Notes: generated by a model from the letters alone, not told the origin. A stretch of DNA of 64,000 nucleotides from Hermatobates lingyangjiaoensis (GCA_026182355.1 JAPFBL010000547.1:1-64000); one strand, 5' to 3'. Numbered from the stretch's first letter, positions 10,701 through 21,086 are shown. Program-made: numbers and translations.

Positions 10701-12410
10701 TTCACAGGGAATCTAGAATAATTCATCTAAACTAATTCATATACCTCAATTCGTCTAAAACAAATTTATCTAATGCAAGATTCATCTAATCACAATTTGT
10801 CTAAAATTATTTAGAACTTGCACTAGTCACAGCCTACTATTGGTTGTATTAACTACATACTTGTGTAGTTTGACAGAACTACCTAACTCAATGTCATATA
10901 ACACGACCTCCTAAAAAAAAATATCAAGACACTATGAAGCCCTTGAAAAATCTAGTCATGCATTGTAATAGAGATACTGATGATATTACATACCTATGAA
11001 GTATATGAAGTACACACAATTTATCTTTTTAAAAAATATTCAATTGTCTGATTTTATAGACGCATTGAAACACATCTTTTTGATTAACTTAGTTGACAAG
11101 GGTGTAATAATGTGTGTCTTTATTCCTGTACAAAAGCAAAAGGCTGGACAGATGTGTTCGTCTTGTATTATTGACTACTTTCATTATGTATTATTAGTAA
11201 ATTTTATACTAAAAATAAGATGTCTTTTATTCAATATTTCGTTAGTATAAATTATAACAATGTTTTCTTAAGACGAATTGTGTTTAGATGAATTTTTTCT
11301 TAGATGAATTATACATTAGATTTTAGACGATAAATTTGATTAGGAATCCTAACTTTATTTTGGGTCGTGTCGTACATACATTATGAAGATGTCTCGTAGA
11401 TTATGAAAAAGAAGTAGCAGTAGTAGATAGGGAATCAATTTTTGATCCGATTTCGTAAACGAATTATTCTTTCTTTTTTTTTTTTTTTTTTTGAGAACAC
11501 AAACAAAGGTTAAAAAAATTGAACCAACACCTCTGTTGGCTAAGCAAGTGACTTTACTGACTAAAATGAAATGCTACCCGCAAGGAAGCTATTACAGTAA
11601 ACTCCTGTTTATCCGGTATTCAAAACAATAAAACTCTCAGAAGAACGGTATAATTTCTCAGAAGCCGATTTTTCATGCCTCAGATCTAGGCATCTAGGTG
11701 AATATTTGTGTTAATTTATACATCTATAAGAGTACCTCTCAAAACAACGGCAAAACAATTTATCCGATATCCCTTCCTCCCGTTTGTGCCGGATAAACGA
11801 CAGTCAGCTGTAGTTTGCACTTGCTGATGACAAGATCTGAAACTAGTCTACAACTGATGATGGGACATGATGAGATAATAATAGGCATTTATATAATAAT
11901 GCACTATTATAGACAATCACAATAGATAAGTGTAGATGAAATTTAATAATAATTATATAATACATATTTGTCGCTGAGATGCCCCCTTCAAGAAATGCAG
12001 ATAGTAAATAATAGATACAAAAAAATGTACAACATATTGTAGTTAAGTGTTCAAAGACACAATTTAAAGTTGTATATCATATCTGAAAAGCTAATATTGA
12101 TATTTCTGTCTTTTCAACAAATATGATTTTTAATCAAACAAAGTGAAATTCACTAATTTAACTGTCATGAAACATCATATATATTAAATTGAAACAACTT
12201 TAGAAATATCTTAAATCCAAGGCACTTTTTTAATGATCTAACTTTTACTTTTACAGCGTGACATCAGTGATTATGAAAAATGAATATATATCTAATAAGA
12301 TAAAGAAAAGCGTTGATTCAGCAAGAATTATGGGATTGGCTTCAAAAGACTGTTCTAAATTCTACTGCAGTTATGTCGATAGGACGACACCGATGAGTAA
12401 CTCAATGTAG
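1635..12410 (+). CDS. Arthropod His-rich KALLIPLAGAALLGAAA protein, 5' incomplete
   Basis: Three exons join in frame: 1635-1930, 10247-10410 and 12257-12410 (TAG stop), about 204 residues. The first begins with a His-rich stretch (HHHH blocks, Gly/Asp/Tyr). A hydrophobic Ala/Leu segment KALLIPLAGAALLGAAA follows, then a basic GKRRKRQ that could be a proprotein cleavage site. The C-terminal half has five Cys (LQCSG, NDCL, LTCEM, KDCSKFYC) that could form disulfides. Introns are phase 0 and phase 2 with consensus donors and acceptors. The start codon and any signal peptide lie upstream and were not found; the acceptor at 1633-1634 was chosen because the preceding pyrimidine tract fits. AATAAA lies at 12495-12500. 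I know this family as an uncharacterised arthropod secreted or cuticle-associated protein; function unknown. Confidence 0.75.
2180..2940 (+). repeat. GC-richer block with 5S-rRNA-like segment
   Basis: This 760-bp stretch is noticeably less AT-rich than its surroundings. Near 2195-2235 it reads TTGAGCACAGTTAGTTAGTG then CTAGGATGGGAGACGTG, which resembles the internal promoter and 3' half of 5S rRNA (GGTTAGTA...GGATGGGAGACC). The remainder has no coding signature and was not identified. It could be a 5S-derived retroposon or a decayed 5S spacer copy. It lies in the 8.3-kb intron of the His-rich gene. Confidence 0.4.
2941..3460. other. Intronic AT-rich DNA
   Basis: Short tandem-like ATTAGTCAGTATTA motifs occur at 3080-3140. 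Nothing else was recognised. Confidence 0.4.
3465..3680 (+). repeat. Single arm of PLE-associated foldback
   Basis: A degenerate copy of the right arm of the foldbacks at 7.7-8.1 kb and 32.3-32.7 kb. It shares the stretch ending in TTTTCTTTGTAAAATAATTT, the CTGAAGAACT block and the CCCGATTAACTTTAGTTTTG end. It terminates in a TA tract, as the complete foldbacks do. Confidence 0.6.
3918..3939 (+). ncRNA. Hammerhead-like motif
   Basis: CTGATGA, one extra C, helix GAC/GTC closed by a GTTG loop, then GAAA. This matches the CUGANGA...GAAA core of hammerhead ribozymes except for the extra base before helix II. Stem III and a cleavage site could not be placed with confidence, so catalytic activity is doubtful. 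Confidence 0.4.
4107..4742. repeat. 640-bp foldback with paired hammerhead-like motifs
   Basis: Left arm about 4107-4380 and right arm about 4475-4742 are reverse complements over most of their length. The less conserved centre is near 4400-4470. Both arms carry CTGAGGA-G-[GACATA/TATGTC helix]-GAAACGTTGGC, minus at 4167-4194 and plus at 4654-4681. TA tracts lie at 4036-4085 and about 4750-4765. Long frames crossing it are inverted-repeat shadows. Confidence 0.85.
4770..4870 (+). repeat. Single arm of a second foldback family
   Basis: Homologous to the minus strand of 51186-51300. Shared blocks are GTCCCTCCGTCAATTCACTT, the ACCGCC..CGGTC helix, and AAAAGTGAGTCTTTGTTATG. The core is mutated (CAGAGGA for CTGAGGA) but GAAA is kept. 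Confidence 0.6.
4925..5970. repeat. Nested array of degenerate foldbacks
   Basis: At least three interleaved inverted repeats occur. 4925-5070 and 5150-5220 are decayed arms of the AAGATCTTTC family. About 5240-5370 pairs with 5380-5490. About 5580-5700 pairs with 5700-5800, with a further fragment at 5870-5970. Shared words are GCCAACGTTTCGG / CCGAAACGTTGC and CCGAACCCCGATTAGAGAAC. TA tracts separate the units. It appears to be repeated insertion of one element type into itself within one TA-rich site. Confidence 0.65.
5971..6050. repeat. (TA)n microsatellite
   Basis: An imperfect TA tract that closes the nested foldback array. Confidence 0.9.
6266..6320. repeat. (GA)n microsatellite
   Basis: Purine tract of GAGAGA interspersed with GTGA units. 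Confidence 0.9.
6321..7600. other. Intronic DNA without recognised features
   Basis: AT-rich, no sustained reading frame, no repeat recognised. It lies in the 8.3-kb intron of the His-rich gene. Confidence 0.4.
7720..8120. repeat. PLE-associated foldback, copy A
   Basis: Arms of about 175-185 bp (7721-7895 and 7935-8120) are reverse complements, flanked by (TA)n at 7690-7722 and 8140-8176. The arms contain GGTTTT...AAAACC, then CCGAAACGTTGGC, preceded by CCTATGA in place of the hammerhead CTGATGA. A second copy is at 32255-32660 and a lone arm at 3465-3680. Confidence 0.85.
8180..8680. other. Intronic DNA without recognised features
   Basis: AT-rich. A 73-codon hydrophobic frame at 8412-8633 is low-complexity and judged spurious. 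Confidence 0.4.
8690..9475 (-). mobile_element. Penelope-like element: GIY-YIG endonuclease remnant and 3' tail
   Basis: On the minus strand, about 9453 down to 9052 encodes a GIY-YIG endonuclease-like domain. It reads GVYKIKC, a second Cys in KNCNH, YIEQTGRTLKLRYKEH, then YANHLTEYGHE and a C-terminal NEELEIF segment. This is the order in PLE endonucleases (GVYxIxC, YIGQTGR, R..EH, H...GH, E). It is decayed: one extra A in an A9 run breaks the frame between KIKC and NCNH, and the usual Gly of YIGQT is Glu. The stop at 9052 is followed by about 130 bp of A/T-rich DNA, then the hammerhead-like motif at 8895-8917. No reverse transcriptase was seen. Confidence 0.75.
8895..8917 (-). ncRNA. Hammerhead-like motif 3' of PLE endonuclease
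   Basis: Reads TTGAAGA, one extra T, GGG-TGACG-CCC helix, GAAACCGG. The first core base is T instead of C. A related, more decayed copy is at 12897-12919, also minus. Confidence 0.45.
9480..9885. other. Intronic DNA without recognised features
   Basis: AT-rich; nothing supported. Confidence 0.4.
9889..10200 (-). mobile_element. tRNA-derived SINE, family A copy 1
   Basis: Minus orientation. The tRNA-like head (GTTAGCTCAGTGGTTAAC type A-box, GGTTCGATCCCCACCTGG type B-box) is near 10130-10200. The body (TTATTCACGCGGGAGGTGAA, GAGTTAGGCAAAATTTAGGA) runs to a GGTTTAAACAATA end near 9889. Near full length. A 16-base C run (10197-10212) abuts the head, only 35 bp upstream of the exon at 10247. Confidence 0.85.
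10197..10212. repeat. Poly-C run
   Basis: Sixteen consecutive C residues between a SINE head and the acceptor of the His-rich gene's second exon. Confidence 0.9.
10411..11594. other. Intron of the His-rich gene, 5' part
   Basis: No coding signal. ATTCATCTAA/AATTCGTCTAA-type words recur at 10660-10810 and again near 11275-11330, suggesting a decayed repeat. Confidence 0.4.
11595..11810. mobile_element. pogo/Tigger-like MITE
   Basis: 216 bp bounded by TA on both sides. The left end is CAGTAAACTCCTGTTTATCC; the right end, reversed, is CAGCTGACTGTCGTTTATCC. The shared TTTATCCGG ends and TA duplication match the Tigger/pogo group. No transposase, so non-autonomous. Confidence 0.75.
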
Positions 12411-12810
12411 CTACTAAATAGACCAATTACATAAGCAGCAATCAAACTATTGTTGTCAACAAGTTACTGTTATTTTTTTTATATAGTTATTATTAATAAA
12501 GGTAGCAAATGAAATTTGTTTTTTAATAAATGTTTAATTTTTATGGTATTTCATTATCTGTTTATTAATATATCAAAATTAGTTGTATATTTGTCCATAC
12601 GAAACGGATGTACATCAAATTTGAAACAGCCATCCTTTTCTTAATGTCCTTCGTAAGATTTTGGTTTGAAAAGACTCCCAAATAAATAGTTCATAATTTT
12701 TTTTTTCAAAAAATGTCTAAGAAGTGGCGTTTTTTGCACTTATTTTACAACACTCTAAAATACAGTACTTTTTTTGTTTTTGTACTAAATTGAAATCCAT
12801 GGATATTATT
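12411..12810. other. 3' flank of the His-rich gene
   Basis: Probable 3' UTR up to the AATAAA at 12495-12500, then AT-rich DNA with nothing recognised. Confidence 0.4.
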
Positions 12811-12814
12811 ATTA

Positions 12815-12950
12815 CCACTGAGGTTAGTATGATTATATATTATCCATATGGCAAACCGTCATACCTCGTACAATGATGTTGGAGTCGTTGGAGCTCTTTC
12901 GGACGTTGTCAATCTTCAATCGCAACTAACTATGGTAGGCACTATATTGT
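12815..12950 (-). mobile_element. PLE tail fragment
   Basis: Homologous on the minus strand to the tail of the PLE at 8.7-8.9 kb. Shared words are GTACGAGGTA.GACGG and TACTAACCTC.GTGGTAAT. The hammerhead-like core is TTGAAGA-T-[helix]-GAAAG at 12897-12919. No endonuclease part remains. Confidence 0.6.
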
Positions 12951-13984
12951 TGACTCTATATATCTAAATTTTGTTTGAATTTTAAACTACAAATTTGAAA
13001 ATACAAAGTCGTTTACAAATTTTGTTCTTTTATAACTTTTAATTAAAAGAAATTTCTCTGCAAGCTCTGTATAAGCTCTTGAAATGTTAAAAAAAATCTG
13101 GAGTGGCTTACACTCAACTTTACTATAAGTAAATGTTGAGTAAATAAACTAAATATTGAATAACTAAATAAGGAAATAAACTCATTAACAAGTAACTGAG
13201 TTTGTTACCTTAATGGCACCATAGTGCACATGTAATACTAAAAACTATGGTAGAGGTTATAAAACTTGAAATAATTTATTTTGTCTGCTCATTAAAGTAA
13301 CACTGGTTATTTAGAGTACCCAGTAGGTCATCCTACTGCATAAGCCCTCAGTAATCAATGTTTTAGCAGTGGTAAGTCCAAAATTTACATTAACTATTCT
13401 TGCATTCAATTGTTGTAATCCGCTATATAGTTCCTGTATAAATACATCAATATATTAGTGGAAATTTGGTAGAGTCGAGAGCATATTACAAAAAGCCTCT
13501 TCATATCCATCCATGTAGCAATCTAGAGTGACTCATTTAATAAATAAAGAGTCTTCTATCATGTTAACGAAAAATTATTCTAAAATTTGAAATGTATTGA
13601 TTGAAAATGAATACATTTGAATGCATTGTATTCAAAACAAATTATCTATAGGTCAAATAATTCCTGAAAGTAATACAAAAAAAAAGGTTTTATATCTTGA
13701 AATTCAATTATAACCATTATTTTTCATTTTTTATGGCTGTAAGCATATAAAATTTATTTTAAGTGAATGGTGCTATCAATTTATATACATTTTTAATGTA
13801 AAGAAGTATATTCAAACTTACTTTAGTGCACTGAGAAAAGTGCACTTTTTGAATTAGTGCAAGAAAGAAAACCTCAGAAATATCATTTACTTTAGAATAA
13901 AACAACAGCAGATTGTTTTATACGATTTCTGCTTGAAATACTATGAGACATATATTTGCTCATAATAAATTAATACGCAATTGT

Positions 13985-14380
13985 AAAGGTATAGTGGGGG
14001 TAGTTTTCCCAGTGGAATAGATGTAAGTGAACTTTTGAACCCTATAGTTGGATGCAAGTCTTAACACGTCAGTCACATTCGGGCTTCGCCAGACAGAACA
14101 CAGCAAGATTACCTCTCTATCATGCTAAGGTATACCTTTTATTTTATAGTTTAGAGATCATATTCTATGATATAATTTTTCATCATTTTCTTTATGTGTT
14201 CTTTCACATGCATTGTATATATATTTTATCCACAATACCTGTATTTAAAGTTAAATGGAAGTTATTTTAGTTCTTTTTGATCCACCAATGTCAAAAAAAG
14301 TCTTAGCTCATGTAAATTTTTAGTGTCATTTCTTTGCAAAACTTAAAAGAAATTGATTACAATGAAATCAAGAATTCATA
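13985..14380 (+). repeat. Dispersed repeat family D, copy 1
   Basis: Resembles 24860-25280 and 25310-25620: ATAGTGGGGGT start, GTAAGTGAACTTTTG, then a long AT-rich body ending near AATTGATTACA.TGAAAT. Nature unknown; no coding signal. Confidence 0.5.
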
Positions 14381-15010
14381 ATTAAATTTCTTAGTCACGT
14401 TGTTTTATATGAATATACAAAGCAATTGCAATGAGTCGGTTTTTCTCTTCTCCGTATTTTATGCTACTTTTCAATTGCTCACTACATGGAGATTTACTTT
14501 TATGAATTATTTGTCGCATTCTGCAAATGGCGTCTAAAATTTATTTATTTTGAATAAATTATTTTGTCTTCAACGCGTTACTGTTAGGTGGTCAACAAAT
14601 TTTTGAAATGGATATAAAAAATGTAAGATAATTATCTAATTAATAAAATACAATAGATTTTTTAAAAAATCATTGTTATAATTTTCTATTTGAAAGCTTG
14701 ATTTAAGCTTACGTTCTTTAAGCTTTGAATGTTAAACTCGTAAACTAGCCACCATTTTTGATTCCCCTCTCCTCACTTCTTCTCACTCCCTCTTCCTCCC
14801 TGTCATACACTTCTCCCTTTCTACACTATGTCGCTCTCTTTCTTTCTCTTCTGCTTCGTCTCAAACCCCTTTATCTTGCTGTCCTCTTACACTTCACCCC
14901 TGTAAGTAATGCATGTAGCAATATGCCAATTGTATTAGTTTTTATCCTTTGTTTTCCTGATTTTCTCTTAAGCAGAGAATGAATTATTCACCTGTTTCCT
15001 TATACAGATT
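14381..15010. other. AT-rich DNA with pyrimidine-rich tract
   Basis: A CT-rich segment at 14755-14900 gives an artefactual Leu/Ser-rich frame. Nothing else recognised. Confidence 0.4.
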
Positions 15011-15013
15011 AAA

Positions 15014-16855
15014 TCAAATCTGGAGTGACCTGCATTCAAGTTTACTACAAGTAAACATAATATAATTCTTGGGTATACAATATATAATTTTCCATTTAGC
15101 TATAACATAAATGTCTAAATGGGAGATGTTTATTTGTCTTCATTCCTGGAAGCAGTAGAGATAGTGAAAGATCCACTTATCAATATATACGCTTATTTTT
15201 GTATATCACACCACTGATGCATATAATATCATTAGTATAACTACAACAGTAATACAATTTTTGGAAATCGAAATTGTAGATTTCGTGTTACGAAATAATT
15301 TTTTAAAAAGGAGAACATGGCTTTTGTTCCAATAGCCATTGTATATCTTACATAGTTTACTTGATCTCCTTCTACATTGAAAATTAAGGACAAAGTTTCC
15401 AATTTAAAACTTAAAAATATCCTTACTTTATCTGAAAAATGTCAGAAACATCAAAGAATATCGTTTTAAATTTATTTTTAATTTAAGATGTAGGATAATT
15501 ATATCTTATTGAAAGAGTAAATTCAATTATGAATTATGCTTTACATTTTTGGTCTTTTATAGAATTATTATATTGGGAATTTTACTGCTTCCTAGTATTT
15601 CATTAAAATCACTTTTCTTTTCATTTGTCAAAAGTCATATATACCAATTCACTCTGAGCGTGTGTTATCTTTTCCTGCGTGCTGTACTCTGTTATAAGGT
15701 TACTCTGTAAAAAATATATTAGTAATTACCCAGTGTTACACACTCAAATCAAAGTCAAAGCCGGCTATGCAGTATAATTTAAAATTTTTACAGCTGGCAG
15801 CTTGACTTTTTTAAAAACTAGAATAGTGAAAAAACTGGACATTTCTTAAAAAACATAACTCCTCTTTCTTGAGGAAAGAGTCCATTCGTCACATTCCAAT
15901 ATCATGGAAAGATACTACAATTCACAAAGATAAAGTAATTATAACTGATATTAAGTTTTGCTCAAGAGTGCAATATATAGATTTATTAAAGCATTTTATG
16001 AGACAAATCCATCATACTTGAAGAAAAAGGAAATTTATTTATGTTTATTGGCAGTGATTTTTTTACATGTAAAAATATTATTCTACTTATATCTCATATA
16101 ATTCAACAAATTATTTAATTTTTTTCATTATAAACACCAATTTTATCTCAGTGGATTCGCTCAAAACATTTCTAAGTAAATGTAAACAATGTAAAAAAAA
16201 TAAAAAATTCGACAAGTATAGCAGGTGATCCCTTAGTCTAGGACAAACAAACAGTTTTTATAGCTTTATTGCTCTTTACCGTGATCGAAATTTCATGAAT
16301 TTTTTTTATGAATTGCTAATTTTTTGTTCCATTTTTGATCAAATTTTCATGATTTTTTAAAGAGCCGTTTAGCGTCAAAAAAAAATTTTCTGAAAACAGA
16401 AATCGTACTTTGACGCTCCTTTGGTGATTGTAATTTTCAAGAAATTTATCTCAACTCATTCTCCACATAATGTTATATTTTTAGGGATAGTTTAATTTTG
16501 ATCCATCAAACGGTATGGCTTGTATCACTCTCACAATGTTTGAGATTGAATTATAAGTCAAACTTTTTACCTTTTATTGGAAAAAAATATTTTCCGTTGA
16601 AAAATTCTGAATATATTTTTCGTTTTTTGGATTTGAAACCTCAAAGACAATGCCAAAATTTCAAAACTGTAGCGTTAGAAGTTTAGGAGAAAAAAATGTT
16701 TTCTAAAAACCGGTTTTTGGCAAAAAAGTGACTTTCCCGTCATGCATAATCCTTCCAAAACAATAGGGATCATCTATACCATTCTGTGTAAAATATCAAC
16801 TTGATCCATCAAAGATTCTGGACCGCAGCGTGGTAACAAGCAATGCTAACACACT
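15014..16855. repeat. Left arm of a large inverted repeat
   Basis: Reverse complement of 19616-21086 along its length, with clear divergence. The outer end is AATCTGGAGTGACCTGCATT and the inner end is GCAATGCTAACACAC. It holds roughly 300 bp (about 15660-15960) absent from the right arm. No ORF is conserved between the arms. The outer-end word recurs alone at 13097-13135 and, weakly, near 23605-23635, so it is the terminus of a dispersed element. Confidence 0.8.
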
Positions 16856-16869
16856 CACCCACCCACACA

Positions 16870-17710
16870 CACAGACATCATCGAAAAAACCTCAAAACGT
16901 ATAATTCCATCAAAATCTCGAGATCAAATTTTTTCACGATCATTATACGTTCTGTAAAAATGTTAACAGTTGGTTTTGTATCATTTATTTTATACATGTA
17001 TCAGATATTAAATAAATATATTAATATTTAATATCTAAAATGCGATTTAATATCTAAATATATTTAAATATTAAATATATATCCATCAAGAAATATTAAA
17101 AAAAAAACTGTAAAAGTGTTAACAGTTTCCTGAAACATTCATTCTTTCGGAGCAGTTTTTTTAATAACTTTAGTTCTCTTTATTTACTTTAGATGTCTTT
17201 ATGAGTGACAAATATTTTAATTTTGAAATTGTGTATAAATATAAATTTTAAATAAATTAGTAGATTATTTAGAAATAATCTACTAATTTAGACTCTATTT
17301 TAATAAAGAAATCTTTTTTCAAACTCACAAGAAATTTAAACTAAATCAGAAGTTAAACTGAATAATTTCCTGCTTTAAAATCAAAATAGGTTTCTTGAGG
17401 ACTCGGTCCAAATAATTAACTATTCTTGATTGTAAGGGGACGATTCACCGAAAATTGTTCGTTATTTTTTAAAAAAAGCCTTCAAACTGCCGAACAACTT
17501 ACGGCAAAACATCGGCTAATTATCAAGAGTAAATTCTTTGGATGAAAGCACAAAACAACCTAATTTGAATTGTAAGTAATAATATTATTGTTATTAATAA
17601 CCAACCCTGGCTTTTATGAGAGACAAATATTTTAATTTTGAAATTTTGTATCTTTGAATATGCATATCAGCCCTGGCACGTGTCATAGGTATGCATGCCA
17701 TCATTGATAT
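16870..17710. other. Spacer between the large inverted repeats, part 1
   Basis: AT-rich. A direct repeat of about 35 bp (GACAAATATTTTAATTTTGA) occurs at 17206 and 17621. No coding signal. Confidence 0.4.
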
Positions 17711-17714
17711 AGAA

Positions 17715-18026
17715 CAGTGGTTCTTAACCTGGGTTCGAAGAGTTGGTCTCAGGAGTTCGACGGAGCCTCCGTCAATGAGGTCAACAGCAGAAGTCACACT
17801 GATTTGCACGTATGTAATTTGTTGTGAGTTCATGCACTGTGATGGTTTTGCTGTTTGAACAAGGTGATATTCATGCACGGATCATTTTGTGCACCATTAA
17901 AAAAACGTACGCCTGTGACTTGAATTTGAAAAAAAAATCATATTTTATTTTTTACGAAAGGAGGGTTAGGTGAATGCGCTTATGAAACTGGTGGGCTTCG
18001 GTACCCCCAAAAGGTTAAGACCTTTG
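17715..18026. mobile_element. Charlie-like hAT element, non-autonomous
   Basis: The left end CAGTGGTTCTTAACCTGGGT and the right end ...AAAAGGTTAAGACCTTTG are imperfect inverted termini typical of Charlie-type hAT. The flanks ATATAGAA (17707-17714) and ATCTAGAA (18027-18034) form an 8-bp target duplication with one mismatch. About 312 bp, no transposase. Confidence 0.75.
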
Positions 18027-18322
18027 ATCTAGAATGTTTTGATAGGTCCAATTAGTCCAGTCTATCTACTTATTCCTGCTGGTCAAAAGATGAGAATCGA
18101 AATAAAGGACAAGATTTGAAAAAGATCAATTGAGGGAGATAAAATGTTTCAATTTCTATAATTGTTACAACCAACTTCTTTAGTAATAACAATAAAATTA
18201 TTTTATATGATTGATTTTAAGATTTTAGTGTTTTTAATAAGACAATAACTTTCAAAATATCTAATTAGTAGGCTAGATAAGAAGCTAGAACACTTATATA
18301 TTAACAGGTGATTTAATAATTT

Positions 18323-18328
18323 TTTATT
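18323..18328 (-). promoter_or_regulatory. Polyadenylation signal
   Basis: AATAAA on the minus strand, 4-5 nt after the TGA of the exon at 18333-18749. It implies a very short 3' UTR and supports a real gene end. Confidence 0.5.
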
Positions 18329-18332
18329 GCTT

Positions 18333-18749
18333 TCAATTAATGAGGTGGCAGGTGCACCGAAGCGCCGGGTCAGGGCTGTCATTGTCAATGGAAGAAGTGT
18401 TTGTTTGCTCTTTTCGGCTTGGTTGAGTTGTTGTTCTTTGTTCTAAATGATTATCACATACAAAGTCACCAAAGTCTCGACAATGGCATTTCTTTTGCGA
18501 TCCAGTTCTACCTTCAACATTATTTTGTCCTCCAGCAGCTTGTTGACTTTCAGATGAATTCATTCCAGATGTACCTTGATAATACTGATAGTCTCCATTT
18601 TGATTAGAATTCCACCGTTTTTCCTGCTTGACTCCAACATTTCCACTGTCATCTTCTTCATTTCCACATTCCATTTGAGTCCTGTATAAACCGCATGGTT
18701 TTCTTTGCTCCTTCCTTTCACCATTCAGCTTATTATCAGGGCATGTTCC
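18333..18749 (-). CDS. Terminal exon of an unknown Cys-containing protein
   Basis: The exon starts after a strong acceptor (T-rich tract then TTATAG) and runs in phase 0 for 138 codons to TGA. The peptide begins GTCPDN and has a KPCGLYRTQMECG segment. A low-complexity Gln/Asn/Ser/Gly/Tyr region follows (about residues 40-80). Then come a Cys cluster KKCHCRDFGDFVCDNH, a Ser/Thr-rich linker and RCTCHLIN. Seven or more Cys suggest a secreted or extracellular domain, but I do not recognise the family. Upstream exons (higher coordinates) were not found. It is the only coding signal between the two large inverted repeats. Confidence 0.5.
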   Translation of the reverse strand, partial: GTCPDNKLNGERKEQRKPCGLYRTQMECGNEEDDSGNVGVKQEKRWNSNQNGDYQYYQGTSGMNSSESQQAAGGQNNVEGRTGSQKKCHCRDFGDFVCDNHLEQRTTTQPSRKEQTNTSSIDNDSPDPALRCTCHLIN

Positions 18750-19615
18750 CTATAACATAAAAAAAAACAATACATTGTTTTTTATATACAACATATTTAA
18801 CTTTTTCTTATAAATAATAAAATATTTATAAAAAAAAAACTAAAAACGAAGATTTTTCTGAGACACTAATTCATTTCAAATAGTACCGTTTCCAATTTTA
18901 AAAATATAACAGAACTTGAAAAATTGCAATTTTAAAAAACTGTACTTCCTAGTTTGACAAAAATAAAAGATTAACATTTTACATACTGATTTAGTGATGC
19001 TATAGTGAAGAGATGATATACTGAGACACCTGAAGATGAAATGAAAGGTTTTTGTCAAATTCAAATTTATTGATAATATATATATCTAAAACATGCATTC
19101 TTTCGGAGTAGTTTTTCTGATTAATTTAATTCACCCTATCCTGTGATAATGCTACTTTTTTCACATTTATTTCCATTAGTTATTTTCAAAGCTGTAAGTT
19201 AATCAACAGTAATTGTTAATTATTAATATAAATTAATTAAACAATAAATTCTATGGAGTCTTTTATCCGTTAAAATGAATAATATGCTTCTTTATTTGAA
19301 AGTTTAATTCTAATAAATTCAGATTTATTTGAAATTTAGCGAGGATACTGAAATGATAAAAACAATTACCAGTATAATTGTTCACATTTGCTACATGGCA
19401 AATTATAGGATTGAAATCATAAGACAAATGTTTAGTGAGAGACGAAATTTACCATCCATCTTTATTGACTTCATTATATAAAATTTCTCAGAAATCAAAT
19501 CAAATTACGAAAATACTTAAGAAAATTACTCTTATTATTATTTAAATTACTCTTATTATTTAAGAAAATACTCGTACTTAAGAAAATGAATAAATAATTA
19601 CCTATATTTTGCTTT
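18750..19615. other. Spacer between the large inverted repeats, part 2
   Basis: AT-rich, likely intron of the minus-strand gene. CATTCTTTCGGAGTAGTTTT at 19097 repeats a word from 17137 in the same orientation. Confidence 0.4.
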
Positions 19616-21086
19616 GTGTGTTAGCATTGCTTGTTACCACGCTACAGTCCAGAATCTTTAATGGATCAAGATGATATTTTACACAAACATGGGCCCCATA
19701 GGGAAGAAGATCCCTATTGTCTGGGAAGAATTATGCTTGATGGGAAAGTCACTTTTTTTGCCAAAAACCGTTTTTTAGAAAGCATTTATTTCTCCTAAAC
19801 TGATAACCCTAGAGTTTTGAAATTTTGATATTATCTTTGAGGTTACAAATAGAACAAATGAAAAATATATTCAGAATTTTTTAAACAACAGGAAATATTT
19901 TTTTTTCAATAAAATGTAAAACTTTTGACTTATAATTCAATCTCAAACCTTGTGAGAGCGATACAAGCCATACTGTTTGACGGATCAAAATGAAACTATG
20001 CCTAAAAATAGAACATTATGTGGAGAATGAGTTGAGATATATTTTTTCAAAATTACATTCGCTAAAGGGGCGTTACAGTATGATTTCTGTTTTCAGAAAA
20101 TGTTTTTTTTGACGCTAAACGGCTCATTAAAAAATAATGAAAATTTGACAAAAAATGGAACGAAAAATTAGCAATTCATAAAAAAAAGTAATGAAGGTTC
20201 AATTACGGGAAAGAGTAATAGCGCTGTAAAAACTGTTTGTTTATCCTAGACTAAGAGGTCACCTGCTATACTTGTCAAATTTTTTACATTTTTTTACATT
20301 GTTTACATTGACTTAGAAATTTTTTGAGCGAATCCACTGAGATAAGATTGATATTTATAAAGGAACAATTTAAATTGTTTATTGACTTATATGAGATGTA
20401 AGACGAATAATATTGTGCACGAAAATGATAACACTCACTCAGAAAAAATTCGTATGTATGTTATTTGACAAAGAGGAAGGAAAATGATATTATTAAATAC
20501 TAAGAAGCCATAAAATTCCCAGTATAATAATTCCGTAAAAAACCCAACGTGTAAAAGATAATTCAAAATTGAAATCTTTTGTTTAGAGATTAATAAATGT
20601 AATTATCGTACATCTTTAATTATAAATCACCTTAACAACATTTTCTTCGCTGTTTATGATGTTTTTCAGAGAAAAAAAGGTTATTTTCCTGTTTTAAATG
20701 TGAAAATTTTACTTTAATATTCAATGTAGAAGGATGTCAAGTAAACGATGTAAGAAATCCACTGGCTATTTGAACAAAAACCATGTTCTCTTGTAGGAGA
20801 ATATTTCGTTTCAAGAAATGTTCTCTTTGGATTTTCAAAAATGTTATTACTGCTGTAGTTATACTAATGAAATTATTTGTATCAGCTGTGTGATGTACAA
20901 AAATAAGCTTATATATTGATATGTCCTTCAATCACTTTCTGTACTACCTCAGGAATGAAAGACTAATAATCATATCCCATTTAGATGTTTACGTTATGCT
21001 TAAATGAGACGTTATGTTTTATATACTCAAGAAATTTGATATTAAGTTACTTATAGTAAAGTTGAGTGTAGGCCACTCCAGATTTT
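19616..21086. repeat. Right arm of the large inverted repeat
   Basis: Opposite-orientation copy of 15014-16855. Inner end GTGTGTTAGCATTGC, outer end CACTCCAGATTT. Shared internal blocks include the CCTAGACTAAG..GTCACCTGC segment near 20245, AAAATTCCCAGTATAATAATTC near 20512, and the ATGTAGAAGGA..TCAAGTAAAC block near 20725. Confidence 0.8.

Noticed and set aside
14758..14982. Leu/Ser-rich frame as a membrane protein
   Set aside because: It is a pyrimidine-rich tract; the opposite strand is purine-rich and there are no splice or codon signals.
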